Positions 45,115 to 54,370 of a stretch of DNA of 62,837 nucleotides are shown piece by piece. Both the position numbers and the translations under genes were made by a program. Source of the DNA: an uncultured Bacteroidota bacterium (GTDB lineage Bacteria; Bacteroidota; Bacteroidia; Chitinophagales; Chitinophagaceae). Each line of letters opens with the position of its first letter. Positions within the stretch are counted from its first letter, which is position 1. The stretch is taken from contig CAIYLW010000101.1 of NCBI GenBank assembly GCA_903927185.1, positions 1 through 62,837 on the forward strand, in the 5' to 3' direction. A model generated the notes under the pieces. That model saw only the letters and a list, made by a program, of their open reading frames with translations, was not told where the DNA came from and searched no databases.

Positions 45115-45146
45115 AAAATAACATCCATGGAAATGGATGTTATTTT
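45115..45146. terminator. 14-bp perfect stem-loop between tgt and the LptF/G gene
   Basis: AAAATAACATCCAT (45115-45128) is perfectly complementary to ATGGATGTTATTTT (45133-45146) around loop GGAA. T runs lie on both strands. It should end tgt transcription and separate it from the LptF/G gene. The rest of 45017-45294 shows nothing I can identify. Confidence 0.85.
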
Positions 45147-45294
45147 TTCGGACATCATAGATAACGGACTAGTAAGCTGCTGTAATTTAAACAGTCTGCA
45201 ACAAAAAATACGCATCTATAGTATATCGTGCATAAATAGAATTACGGCCTGCGTTTATCCACATCCCCAAATAGTTCTATTATTAAATCATTGA

Positions 45295-46428
45295 TTACAA
45301 ACGTTGCTTTAGAATAAGCAGCATTTCTTGTTTCCAGGAAACGAAATTATTAGAAAGAATATTTTTTCTTGCTTCACCCATTAGCCATAAATAAAATGAT
45401 AAATTATGAATACTCGCTAATTGCAATCCTAATATCTCCTTTGACACAAATAAATGTCTTAAATATGCTTTTGAATAATATTGACTCATCTCTGAAGGCA
45501 GCCCGGGATCGATTGGGGAGAAATCAGTTGCCCATTTTTTATTATGAATATTAATAACTCCCTGAGTGGTAAATAACATTCCATTTCTTCCATTGCGTGT
45601 GGGCATCACACAATCAAACATATCAATTCCAAGATCAATAGCTTCCAATAAATTCCAGGGTGTTCCCACCCCCATTAAATATCTTGGTTTATCTTCTGGC
45701 AAAATATTGCAACAAAGATCAGTGAACTCGTACATCATTTCTTCAGGCTCACCCACACTTAATCCGCCAATAGCATTTCCTACTGCACCTTTCGATGTAA
45801 TAAATTCACAAGAAGCTTTCCGCAAATCAGCATAAGTACTGCCTTGAACAATGGGAAACAAGTTTTGAGTGTAGCCATATTTATCTGGTGTTTCGTCCAG
45901 CCTATTAAAACATCTGGTGAGCCAGCGATGCGTAAGATCCATACTTTTTCTGGCATAGGTATAGTCGCTCGGATAAGGCGGACATTCATCAAATGCCATG
46001 ATTATATCAGCACCAATACTACGTTGAATATCCATTACTGATTCAGGAGAAAACAAATGCTTACTGCCATCAATATGCGATTGAAAAACAACACCCTCTT
46101 CTTTGATCTTCCGATTAGCAGCTAAAGAAAATACTTGATATCCACCGCTATCAGTTAAAATTGGCAAATTCCAACCCATGAATTTGTGCAATCCCCCTGC
46201 AGCTTCCATCACTTCAATGCCCGGACGTAGATATAAATGATAGGTATTCCCCAAAATAATTTTTGCATTGATATCCTTTTTCAACTGTTGTTGGGTAACA
46301 GCTTTTACAGAACCCACCGTGCCCACTGGCATAAAAATTGGGGTCTGAATAGTTCCATGATCTGTTTGAATAGTTCCTGCCCGGGCTTTTCCTTCTGTAG
46401 CCTCGAGGTTAAATGTTAATGCAGACAT
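45295..46428 (-). CDS. tgt: tRNA-guanine(34) transglycosylase
   Basis: A 377-residue enzyme that exchanges guanine-34 for preQ1 in queuosine tRNAs. Catalytic motifs are LTDSGGYQVFSLA, DIIMAFDECPPYPSDYTYAR, FPIVQGSTYADLR, GNAIGGLSVGEP and MFDCVMPTRNGRNG. The region that carries the three zinc cysteines in the E. coli enzyme reads DPGLPSEMSQYYSKAYLRHL and has none, though the His of IHNL is kept. I use ATG 46428; the longer frame at 46485 adds a non-conserved tail that would overlap the divergent glycosyltransferase promoter region. Confidence 0.93.
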   Translation of the reverse strand: MSALTFNLEATEGKARAGTIQTDHGTIQTPIFMPVGTVGSVKAVTQQQLKKDINAKIILGNTYHLYLRPGIEVMEAAGGLHKFMGWNLPILTDSGGYQVFSLAANRKIKEEGVVFQSHIDGSKHLFSPESVMDIQRSIGADIIMAFDECPPYPSDYTYARKSMDLTHRWLTRCFNRLDETPDKYGYTQNLFPIVQGSTYADLRKASCEFITSKGAVGNAIGGLSVGEPEEMMYEFTDLCCNILPEDKPRYLMGVGTPWNLLEAIDLGIDMFDCVMPTRNGRNGMLFTTQGVINIHNKKWATDFSPIDPGLPSEMSQYYSKAYLRHLFVSKEILGLQLASIHNLSFYLWLMGEARKNILSNNFVSWKQEMLLILKQRL

Positions 46429-46491
46429 TTTGCAAATGTCATCTTTTTTCCACATAACCACAAGCCACACGCTCGAAGGGCTCATAACTGT

Positions 46492-46499
46492 TACTTTTG
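46492..46499 (+). promoter_or_regulatory. -7 element TACTTTTG before the glycosyltransferase
   Basis: TACTTTTG at 46492-46499 fits TAnnTTTG and lies only 5 bases before ATG 46505, so the mRNA would be nearly leaderless. No clear -33 TTG is present. It supports the shorter start over the TTG at 46430. Confidence 0.4.
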
Positions 46500-46504
46500 C
46501 AGGT

Positions 46505-47629
46505 ATGATGATACCGCCAATTCTGTGGACTATTCTATTTTATTGCTTTTGCGCAGTAATCGCTATCCAGATTCTCTATTATCTTTTCTTTTTCAGAAGA
46601 CTAGCATTTTATAAAGCTCAGAACGATGGAGATAATATTGAGCATCCTGTGTCTGTAGTGGTTTGTGCCAGAGATGAAGCCGATAATTTGATGCGCAATT
46701 TACCAGGCATCTTAGTTCAACAATATAAAACCTCCCACGAACTGGTATTGGTGAATGATAATTCTACTGACGAAAGCAGATATTTAATTGATGAGTTTAA
46801 AAAGACTTTCAAAAACATTAATAATGTAGAGCTCACTCAGGAAGCAAAAATGATTAGTGGAAAAAAATTCCCTCTTTCCATGGGGATTCGTAGTGCCAAG
46901 TATGAGATTGTTTTATTAACTGACGCTGATTGTGTGCCTGCTTCTGAATTTTGGATTCAGAAAATGCAAGATGCTTATACTGATAACACAGAAATTGTTT
47001 TGGGCTATGGTGCTTATCATAAAAAGCCAGGGTTACTAAATAAATTAATTCGATTTGAAACTTTTCATACTGCATTACAATATCTTTCCTACGCACTTGC
47101 TGGTATCCCTTATATGGGTGTAGGTAGAAATTTGAGTTATAAAAAAGAAGTCTTTCTACGCAACAAAGGTTTCTCTTCAATTAATCAAATCCCAAGTGGT
47201 GATGATGATTTGTTTATCAATCAGGTGGCCAATTCAAAAAATACAAGAATTGTTATCGATCCTGAAGCACATACACTTAGTGCCCCGAAACATAGCTGGA
47301 ACGCATGGATGAGACAAAAATACCGTCACTATACAACTGCAAAATATTATAAAGGAGGCCATAAATTTTTATTAGGATTATATTCTTTCAGTTTGTTTTG
47401 GATTTATCCACTACTCGCACTTTCTATTATATTCTTCAATTGGTGGATGGCCTTATCTGTATTTGGTCTTCGTTTTTTAATTCAATCCGTTGTATTATTT
47501 AAATCAATGAAGAAATTGAACGAAAAGGACCTATGGCCATGGTTTTTATTTTTTGATATTTGGATGTTCTTTTTTTACATTTTTACGATACCCGCAATAT
47601 GGAAAGCACCCCGCAAAAACTGGGAATAG
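46505..47629 (+). CDS. membrane-bound family 2 glycosyltransferase
   Basis: A 374-residue GT-A glycosyltransferase. It has an N-terminal membrane helix (WTILFYCFCAVIAIQILYYL), then the nucleotide-sugar domain starting PVSVVVCARDEADNL, metal motif LLTDADCVPA, acceptor region GVGRNLSYKK, PSGDDDLFI and MRQKYRHYTTAKYY (Q/RxxRW-like), and C-terminal membrane segments (SFSLFWIYPLLALSIIFF, WFLFFDIWMFFFYIF). It is probably involved in envelope polysaccharide or glycolipid synthesis. I start at ATG 46505 (46508 also fits) rather than TTG 46430. Its 3' end overlaps rsmG by 31 bases, so the two are one transcript. Confidence 0.88.
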   Translation: MMIPPILWTILFYCFCAVIAIQILYYLFFFRRLAFYKAQNDGDNIEHPVSVVVCARDEADNLMRNLPGILVQQYKTSHELVLVNDNSTDESRYLIDEFKKTFKNINNVELTQEAKMISGKKFPLSMGIRSAKYEIVLLTDADCVPASEFWIQKMQDAYTDNTEIVLGYGAYHKKPGLLNKLIRFETFHTALQYLSYALAGIPYMGVGRNLSYKKEVFLRNKGFSSINQIPSGDDDLFINQVANSKNTRIVIDPEAHTLSAPKHSWNAWMRQKYRHYTTAKYYKGGHKFLLGLYSFSLFWIYPLLALSIIFFNWWMALSVFGLRFLIQSVVLFKSMKKLNEKDLWPWFLFFDIWMFFFYIFTIPAIWKAPRKNWE

Positions 47630-48249
47630 TACTAAAATACTTCTCTGAGTTTACACCTGCACAATTGAAACAGTTTGCCGCTCTTGAAGAATTATACAAA
47701 GAATGGAATACTAAAATCAATGTGATCTCAAGAAAAGATATTGAAAGTATTTACCTGCATCACGTATTACATTCCCTGAGCATTGCTGCCATTGTAAATT
47801 TCAAACCCGGTGCTCAAGTCATTGATATTGGTTGTGGAGGTGGCTTTCCTGGAGTGCCTCTTGCCATATTCTTTCCAGATACCCAGTTTCACCTGGTTGA
47901 TAGCATCGCTAAAAAATTAAAAGTGGTTGATGCTGTTTGCGAAGGAGCTGGAATCAAAAATATTACTACCCAACATATTCGCGCTGAAGAAATTAAAAAT
48001 AGAAAATTTGATTTTGCAGTTTCGCGCGCAGTTGCACCACTGAAAGACCTTTGGACCTGGGCTGAACCACTAATTAAAAAAGGAAGCCATCAGGAAATTC
48101 CTAATGGCTTAATATGTTTGAAAGGAGGAGACTTAAATCAAGAAATCTCTGAAAGCAGTTTAAGACCTAAAATGATGCCGATTTATAAAATTTTCGCGGA
48201 AGAATATTTTCAGGAAAAATATATCATTCATGCTTCAAAAAATAAATAG
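47599..48249 (+). CDS. rsmG: 16S rRNA (guanine(527)-N7)-methyltransferase
   Basis: A 216-residue methyltransferase that modifies G527 in the 530 loop of 16S rRNA with S-adenosylmethionine. Motifs are LYKEWNTKINVISRKD, HHVLHSL, the SAM loop VIDIGCGGGFPGVPLA, HLVDSIAKKLKVVD, FAVSRAVAPLKDL and LICLKGGDL. I use ATG 47599; the longer frame from 47560 encodes residues without similarity and overlaps the glycosyltransferase even more. The 31-base overlap with the preceding gene suggests translational coupling. Confidence 0.93.
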   Translation: MESTPQKLGIVLKYFSEFTPAQLKQFAALEELYKEWNTKINVISRKDIESIYLHHVLHSLSIAAIVNFKPGAQVIDIGCGGGFPGVPLAIFFPDTQFHLVDSIAKKLKVVDAVCEGAGIKNITTQHIRAEEIKNRKFDFAVSRAVAPLKDLWTWAEPLIKKGSHQEIPNGLICLKGGDLNQEISESSLRPKMMPIYKIFAEEYFQEKYIIHASKNK

Positions 48250-48265
48250 CGATCACACTTTAGTA

Positions 48266-48928
48266 TTATAAAGACAATTGATAACCTAAAGAAATATTAA
48301 TTACTTGATTCTTATTAATTGTACTACTTACTGGTGAAATATTTCCAAAACTTCTACTATCAGTTATCCTTAATTGAAACTTTTCATAAGTACCTCCAAA
48401 ACTAAAAGCATATCCCAAATCAAAAGGTTTGATATAGGTTTTAGTGTTATCTAGAGAAGGAGGGGTGTTAGTAAAATCAACAGTTTTATTAATCGCTGAT
48501 GTTCCATTTAAATCAATACCAGTGCCCTTTTCAGTTCCTGAAATACCAATTCCTCCATAGAAACCTGCAGATAAATTAATAGCCCATTTTTTATCGATCT
48601 TAATATTACTTGCTAATTGCAAAGGCACTTGTAAATAATTTATATGCAATGTGGTATTTGAGCCATACACATATTGAGGTCCACGTCCAATATATGCGCC
48701 TTTTTGAGCATATTCCAAACCAGACTGTAATAAAAGGGCTCCTAAAATTGGTTTAGAAATCAACGCACCCAATTGAAAATTATTAATAGTCGCAATCGTA
48801 TTTTGATTAGCATCATTTGTGGTAAAAAATGTAGATTGATTATAGCCTAATTCTGGGGTAACTATAATTTGTGCCTGGCTTTTATAAAAAGCTACAAAAA
48901 AGAATAAACAGATAATAATTTTTTTCAT
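48266..48928 (-). CDS. outer-membrane beta-barrel (porin-like) protein
   Basis: A 220-residue exported protein of the PF13568-type outer-membrane beta-barrel group common in Bacteroidota. Signal peptide MKKIIICLFFFVAFYKSQAQ, first strand IIVTPELGYNQSTFF, then alternating strands such as LGALISKPILGALLLQSGLE, WAINLSAGFYGGIGI and a final NISLGYQLSL. It is convergent with rsmG (16-base gap) and monocistronic. No specific transport function can be assigned. Confidence 0.82.
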   Translation of the reverse strand: MKKIIICLFFFVAFYKSQAQIIVTPELGYNQSTFFTTNDANQNTIATINNFQLGALISKPILGALLLQSGLEYAQKGAYIGRGPQYVYGSNTTLHINYLQVPLQLASNIKIDKKWAINLSAGFYGGIGISGTEKGTGIDLNGTSAINKTVDFTNTPPSLDNTKTYIKPFDLGYAFSFGGTYEKFQLRITDSRSFGNISPVSSTINKNQVINISLGYQLSL

Positions 48929-49108
48929 AGAAATATTTTTTTAAAGAGGTCGAAATAACAATTTTCTATGTTAAAAAGAATACAATAAAGGTATATCACA
49001 GTTTTACATCGGTAATAACAGTCTTATCCGGCATGAATAATAAATTTATACAAATCAAAAATCTGCGTAAATCAGCTTTATCAATGTCATCTGCGTTCTA
49101 TAAAAACA

Positions 49109-51055
49109 TTAATCAGGAATCACCAATTTATTATTCGACTTATTTATATCCGCCATTCTTTGTGATGGATCAATCTCTATTGATTTCAAATCCTTAATAG
49201 CTCTTGAAGTAGACAAATTATATTCAGGATTAACCCAATGCCATTCTGGATGAACTATTCGGGTAACTGAATTATTTTCAACGGGTTTCTCTCCAAACAT
49301 TAAATCCAAGGGAATATAATGAAGTTCTTTACTGCCATCCTTAAAGGTTAATAAAACCTCAACTGGCATAGGCATTTTTCCTATACGTTTGATATTGATA
49401 AAAGTTTTATCCTCTTTTGTACTAATATCCCCTACTGCATAATCAATTGTTTTGGTACTATTTACCCAATACTCTTTATACCACTGCAATGATTGGCCGC
49501 TCGTTTTTTCGGCAACACGAATAAAATCATTCGCATTAGGATGTTTAAAATGCCATTGATCGTAATAGTTCAACAATACCTTATCTCTCACACTATCGCT
49601 AATGATATAACCCAATTGTCCCATAAAAGTGGCGCCCTTACTATAAGATGCAGAACCATACGCGAAATTGGTATTATAGTGATCAGAGTGTGTGCTCATT
49701 GGTTCCTCTAATCCTGAACGTACCAAACCAAAATAACTTTCATAACTGCCATATTGGTGTAGCGGTAATCTTGTTTTATTTGCTTCGTTCATTCTCACAA
49801 TGGAAGCTTTTGTTGCATCATTGGTGAATGGAGATTTCGATGCCCAGTTTGTATAATAATAATCAGAAACTTCCCCTGTTGCATAATCGGTAAAACCCTC
49901 ATCCATCCAAGGAAAAAGACTTTCGTTTGTTCCCATGATATGTTGATACCAACTGTGCATCCATTCGTGAAATACAGTTCCAAGTCCTGGTCCTTTTAAT
50001 AAAGTAGCCATTGCATATTCCATCCCACCATCTCCGCCTTGGATAAATGAATATTGTGGGTAAGGATATTTACCAAATTTTTTCTCCATAAATGGCAATG
50101 CTTTTTCTGCTGCCCATAAAACATTGTACCAAGCACTATCACTTCTGGCATCTACCGGTTTATAAAAAACATTTAACACTATTCCGTTGGCTGTTTTCTT
50201 TGATAAATGTTGATAGGTAGGATCTGCAGCCCACACAAAATCATGAATATTAGATCCTGTAAAATTCCAGGTAAGTGTATTGCCAATTACTGCAGGTACT
50301 TTAACCCCAGGCGCTTCAAAGCCATATCCAATTTGATTGGCATTTTGCAATATACCAGTAGCTGCAATTAAGTAAGATTTATCAATGGTGATTTTCACAT
50401 CGTAATCACCCCAAACGCCATAAAACTCTCTGGCAATATATGGATTAGCATTCCATCCCTGATAATCGTATTCTACCATTTTAGGATACCATTGACTCAT
50501 ACTATATCGAATACCTTCAGCATTATCTCTGCCACTTCTGCGCACTTGTAAAGGAACCTGTGCTTCGAAGTTGATATCCATCATAGTTTTTGATTTTGGC
50601 AACAACGCTTTATCGAGCCGAACTTCTAAAATAGTTTCGTGCTCAATTAATTGTTGATCCTTACCATTAATTTTAAGGCTATTTACTTTTTGATATCCGG
50701 TTTCTTTATCAGTTAATTTACTAATCCGATCTTTTACCCTTGAATCCCAATCTGGTACTTGATCTCCTCTTCTATTGGACAACATTATTTTTCCTGACTC
50801 CCTACTACGAATATCCATACTGCTATTAGGCTGAAATGCATTCCAATAAAGGTGAATAAAAATCTTCTGTAGTGTATCTGGTGAATTGTTGATATACTCA
50901 ATTTTCTCTGTACCATTAAATTGATTGTTTACCACATTCATGTTCACATTGATCTGATACTTGATATGTTGTTGCCAGCGATCTGGCTGAGCATGAGAGT
51001 TGTTAAAGAAAAAAGTACCAAAAATACTCACTATTAAAAATGCATGTTTGCTCAT
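49109..51055 (-). CDS. M1-family metallopeptidase (aminopeptidase)
   Basis: A 648-residue exported gluzincin. Signal peptide MSKHAFLIVSIFGTFFFNNS-HA. The N-terminal beta domain covers about residues 25-250. The catalytic part has the exopeptidase-type GGDGGMEYAM, zinc motif HEWMHSW followed 18 residues after the second His by Glu in WMDEGFTDYATGE, and a Tyr-containing YGSASYSKGATFM. I use ATG 51055, because the longer frame starts with TTG at 51100 and would add a polar tail ahead of the signal. It follows the S10 peptidase gene by 62 bases; the two exported peptidases probably work together in peptide breakdown. Confidence 0.92.
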   Translation of the reverse strand: MSKHAFLIVSIFGTFFFNNSHAQPDRWQQHIKYQINVNMNVVNNQFNGTEKIEYINNSPDTLQKIFIHLYWNAFQPNSSMDIRSRESGKIMLSNRRGDQVPDWDSRVKDRISKLTDKETGYQKVNSLKINGKDQQLIEHETILEVRLDKALLPKSKTMMDINFEAQVPLQVRRSGRDNAEGIRYSMSQWYPKMVEYDYQGWNANPYIAREFYGVWGDYDVKITIDKSYLIAATGILQNANQIGYGFEAPGVKVPAVIGNTLTWNFTGSNIHDFVWAADPTYQHLSKKTANGIVLNVFYKPVDARSDSAWYNVLWAAEKALPFMEKKFGKYPYPQYSFIQGGDGGMEYAMATLLKGPGLGTVFHEWMHSWYQHIMGTNESLFPWMDEGFTDYATGEVSDYYYTNWASKSPFTNDATKASIVRMNEANKTRLPLHQYGSYESYFGLVRSGLEEPMSTHSDHYNTNFAYGSASYSKGATFMGQLGYIISDSVRDKVLLNYYDQWHFKHPNANDFIRVAEKTSGQSLQWYKEYWVNSTKTIDYAVGDISTKEDKTFINIKRIGKMPMPVEVLLTFKDGSKELHYIPLDLMFGEKPVENNSVTRIVHPEWHWVNPEYNLSTSRAIKDLKSIEIDPSQRMADINKSNNKLVIPD

Positions 51056-51117
51056 AAAGCTAATTTTAAAAAAACTATTTTTTAACTGTTCCTTCTGCAA
51101 ATAAAAAATACCATTAA

Positions 51118-52623
51118 TTATTTTAGATTATTACTCCAATTATAAAAGGCATCCACATCCTTTTTGAATTGTGCAAGAGATGGCTTATTGATATAATACA
51201 TATGACCTGCTTCATATAAATGCACTTGTACATTTTTACGTTGTTCCGGTCTTAAGAACATATGTTCGATATCATATTGTGCTGTAAAATAGGGTGTAGC
51301 AAAATCGTAATAACCGCAACCTACATAAACTTTTAATGCAGGATTTTTAGCCATCGCATCGCGTAAACTCTCTGCCACATTTAAATATTGATTTTGCACA
51401 TTGTTATAATTCCAAGGATATACATCACCAAAAATATTATAGCCTTTTTCTTCTTTGAAATTTAATTCCTTTTGGAAATAATCATTGATTGCTGCTGTAA
51501 AAGATCCGTCGATATTGGCAAAAGATGGATCGAAGCTAACCGATTCTCCTGCATCATCTAAATCGCGACCCGTAAACCTTGCATCTAAGCGACCAATAGT
51601 AAGACCTTCAGCTCTACGCAATTCTTTCCAGAATCTACCCTCACCTACTCGCAAATTGCTTTGCAAAATCAATTCTTTGCTCAGGCCAGTATAGTAACTC
51701 ATTTTGGTAGCAATAGCATTTTTCTCAGTATCCGTTAACCATCCTCCTTTTAGGAGAGCTGATGCATATTCACCTATTGCAAATTGCTCAGATTCTTTCA
51801 AAGTTTTTTTAAGATCTTGTTGTAATGCCGGCGCTAATTTTTTGTGGTACCAGGCAGCTGCTGTATAAGAAGGAATATATAATGAACGAGGTAAATCATT
51901 CCCAATATAATAATCGTTAGATCCGAAATTTAGCACAGCAGAAATTAAGAAAATACCATTTAAATAAATACGATACCGATCTTGTAGAAACTTACTTAAT
52001 CCTGCTGCTCTGGTAGTGCCATAACTTTCTCCCGCTAAATATTTAGGAGAACCCCAACGTTCGTAGCGTGATAAGAAATGGCGAATGAAAGATCCCATTG
52101 AAGAGATATCTTCTTCATAACCATGAAACTGTTTTGGAGATTCTCCAGGAGCAGCCCTACTGAATCCTGTGGAAACAGGATCGATAAAGACAAGGTCTGA
52201 TTTACTTAACCAGGTAAATTCATTATTGATATATTGATAAGGCGGTGGTGTTGCTAAACCATCATCATTCAATAACACTCGCTTAGGTCCAATTCCACCC
52301 ATATGCAACCAAACGGATGATGAACCCGGACCACCATTAAATGTAAAAGTTACTGGTCGTTTGCCTGCTTCTTCCCCATCTTTTTTATAATAAGTAAAAA
52401 AAACTTTAGCAATTAGTTTTCCGGTATCGTTCTTTAAATTAAGGTATCCTGTACTAGCGGTATACTCAATTTTTTTGCCATCTACAGTAACACTATTATG
52501 AGTGATGGTAACTTCAACTCCGGCAGGAATTAAATCAGCGATTACATTATTTGTAGCAGATTTCTGTGCCATTGCAAAAAAGGCAATGAAACAACAGATC
52601 AAAAACAAAAAGTATTTTTTCAT
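51118..52623 (-). CDS. S10-family serine carboxypeptidase-like peptidase
   Basis: A 501-residue exported alpha/beta hydrolase of peptidase family S10. Signal peptide MKKYFLFLICCFIAFFAMAQ. The oxyanion motif is FTFNGGPGSSSVWLHMGGIG, the nucleophile is in LAGESYGTTRAAGL, the acid is in VGCGYYDFATPY and the His in YEAGHMYYINKP. These give a complete Ser-Asp-His triad. It is downstream of rsmI (41-base gap) and upstream of the M1 peptidase gene in a minus-strand series. The likely role is periplasmic carboxypeptidase action on peptides. Confidence 0.92.
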   Translation of the reverse strand: MKKYFLFLICCFIAFFAMAQKSATNNVIADLIPAGVEVTITHNSVTVDGKKIEYTASTGYLNLKNDTGKLIAKVFFTYYKKDGEEAGKRPVTFTFNGGPGSSSVWLHMGGIGPKRVLLNDDGLATPPPYQYINNEFTWLSKSDLVFIDPVSTGFSRAAPGESPKQFHGYEEDISSMGSFIRHFLSRYERWGSPKYLAGESYGTTRAAGLSKFLQDRYRIYLNGIFLISAVLNFGSNDYYIGNDLPRSLYIPSYTAAAWYHKKLAPALQQDLKKTLKESEQFAIGEYASALLKGGWLTDTEKNAIATKMSYYTGLSKELILQSNLRVGEGRFWKELRRAEGLTIGRLDARFTGRDLDDAGESVSFDPSFANIDGSFTAAINDYFQKELNFKEEKGYNIFGDVYPWNYNNVQNQYLNVAESLRDAMAKNPALKVYVGCGYYDFATPYFTAQYDIEHMFLRPEQRKNVQVHLYEAGHMYYINKPSLAQFKKDVDAFYNWSNNLK

Positions 52624-52664
52624 GGATGTAAGTTGGATTGTTAAGGTAAGAATTGTTTGGGAAA

Positions 52665-53333
52665 TTACGATTCCTTGCCTGCAATTACCACCACAATTTC
52701 GCCTTTCACCGTCTTTTCTTTAAAGTAAGCAGCTACTTCAAATAGGGTTCCGCGTTTATTTTCTTCGAACATTTTAGTTAACTCACGGCTTACACAACAT
52801 AAACGATCAGCTCCAAAATAACCCGCCAATTCTTCTAAAGTTTTTACCAATCGCATGGGGCTTTCATAAATGATCATGGTCCGTTCTTCGTTGGCTAATT
52901 GTTTCAATAAAGTCATTCTACCTTTTTTCATGGGTAGAAATCCTTCAAAAACAAAACGATTGGTAGGAATTCCACTATTCACTAATGCAGGAACAAAAGC
53001 TGCTGCACCAGGTAAACAGTTTACGATTACATCATTTTTAATACACTCTCTGACTAATAAAAAAGCCGGGTCTGAAATTCCAGGAGTTCCCGCATCGGTA
53101 ATTAATGCCATGGTTTTACCAGCAACTAATTGATCAACGATATGTTGTACAATTTTGTGCTCATTATGCTGATGATAAGGCGATAAAGGCTTACTGATCT
53201 GATAGTGATGCAATAATTTAGAAGAAGTACGCGTATCCTCGCAAAGTATCACATCTACCTGCTGCAAAATTTCAATGGAGCGTAGAGTGATGTCTTTTAA
53301 ATTTCCTAAAGGTGTTGGTACAAGGTAGAGCAT
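52665..53333 (-). CDS. rsmI: 16S rRNA (cytidine(1402)-2'-O)-methyltransferase
   Basis: A 222-residue tetrapyrrole-methylase-fold enzyme that methylates the ribose of C1402. Motifs are LYLVPTPLGNLKDITLRSIE, ILCEDTRTSSKLLHHY, ALITDAGTPGISDPAFLLVR, CLPGAAAFVPALVNSG, FVFEGFLP and IYESPMRLVKTLEEL. The C-terminus VKGEIVVVIAGKE is normal, and there is no extra C-terminal domain as in E. coli RsmI, which explains the shorter length. It starts 10 bases after purS in a compact operon. Confidence 0.94.
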   Translation of the reverse strand: MLYLVPTPLGNLKDITLRSIEILQQVDVILCEDTRTSSKLLHHYQISKPLSPYHQHNEHKIVQHIVDQLVAGKTMALITDAGTPGISDPAFLLVRECIKNDVIVNCLPGAAAFVPALVNSGIPTNRFVFEGFLPMKKGRMTLLKQLANEERTMIIYESPMRLVKTLEELAGYFGADRLCCVSRELTKMFEENKRGTLFEVAAYFKEKTVKGEIVVVIAGKES

Positions 53334-53343
53334 AGAAATGAAT

Positions 53344-53592
53344 CTAGTTGATCATTTCTATTTCAAAAAATTCCATTACCGGATTAGCCAATAATTTCTG
53401 ACAGGTTTCTTGTGCAACTTGCTTGGCAGCTTCTTCACTTGCGGCTTCCACTGCCAATGTGATATGTTTGCCCACTCTAACATCTGAAACACTTGTTATT
53501 CCAAGATTCTTTAATCCACCCATCACGGCTTTTCCCTGTGGGTCTAACAAGTCTTTTAGTGGCATTACTTTAATCTGAACATTATAAATCAT
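53344..53592 (-). CDS. purS: phosphoribosylformylglycinamidine synthase subunit PurS
   Basis: An 82-residue subunit that bridges PurL and PurQ in purine synthesis. The pattern is typical of PurS: YNVQIKVMPLKDLLDPQGKA, VMGGLKNLGITSVSDVRVGK, then VEAASEEAAKQVAQETCQKL and NPVMEFFEIEMI. purL and purQ are not in the window. It sits between pssA (15 bases) and rsmI (10 bases). Confidence 0.93.
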   Translation of the reverse strand: MIYNVQIKVMPLKDLLDPQGKAVMGGLKNLGITSVSDVRVGKHITLAVEAASEEAAKQVAQETCQKLLANPVMEFFEIEMIN

Positions 53593-53607
53593 ACAAGTTG
53601 AATTAAG

Positions 53608-54363
53608 TTATTTATAGTACAAAGATAGAATTGTATACGCTATAAAACTAAGTGTTACAGCAAGCCAACCAAAAAGAAAGGCAGAAAAAATGGCCACAAT
53701 AGCAATCAAAATGAATGGCAATAAGGCTTTCCAAGAAAACTGCTTAAATTTCAAAGCCATCATGGGCAATGTTGAAACCATTAAATAACTAGCCGAAATA
53801 ATAACTACATACCAAAACCAGTAGTTCCTCAATAAATGAATCACCCAGGTTTCTTTACTAAACCAATAAACTAAAGGAAAAGAAGCAATCCAGATGCCAA
53901 TTGCAGGAATAGGAACCCCTTTAAATCCATAACTCTGTTCAGTATCAATATTAAATCTGGCTAATCGATAGGCACCGGCACAGGGAACAATAAAAGCGGG
54001 CAATAAAAAAAGACTGCTTATTTCCAATCCACCTTCCAATTGAGAAAAACTCAATCGAAGAAATTGATAAATAATCAATCCTGGTGCAACACCAAAACTT
54101 ACTACATCTGCCAAAGAATCTAATTGCTTTCCTAACTCAGAAGGCACTTTTAGCAATCTGGCTACAAATCCATCAAAGAAATCAACAATAGCAGCGATAG
54201 CTATAAAGATGCTTGCCATATAGATTCGCTCCGGAATCTCTACCAAATTCTCTCCGCCAGCATCATAGCTAACAGATAAACCTGATTGCATAATTGATAC
54301 AATTGCCATACATCCGAAAAAAAGGTTGGCCAGGGTAAACAGATTAGGGATTTGTTTCTTCAT
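53608..54363 (-). CDS. pssA: CDP-diacylglycerol-serine O-phosphatidyltransferase
   Basis: A 251-residue inner-membrane enzyme that makes phosphatidylserine for phosphatidylethanolamine. The CDP-alcohol phosphotransferase motif is DFFDGFVARLLKVPSELGKQ followed by LDSLADVVSFG, with all four Asp and the Gly/Arg in place. Several membrane helices are present, including a final FGWLAVTLSFIAYTILSLYY. It begins 7 bases after pepP and is followed after 15 bases by purS. Confidence 0.94.
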   Translation of the reverse strand: MKKQIPNLFTLANLFFGCMAIVSIMQSGLSVSYDAGGENLVEIPERIYMASIFIAIAAIVDFFDGFVARLLKVPSELGKQLDSLADVVSFGVAPGLIIYQFLRLSFSQLEGGLEISSLFLLPAFIVPCAGAYRLARFNIDTEQSYGFKGVPIPAIGIWIASFPLVYWFSKETWVIHLLRNYWFWYVVIISASYLMVSTLPMMALKFKQFSWKALLPFILIAIVAIFSAFLFGWLAVTLSFIAYTILSLYYK

Positions 54364-54370
54364 GTAAGTG

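Noticed and set aside
46430..46504. Longer glycosyltransferase start at TTG 46430
   Set aside because: It would add a polar, non-conserved tail before the membrane helix, and the likely -7 element (46492-46499) lies inside it.
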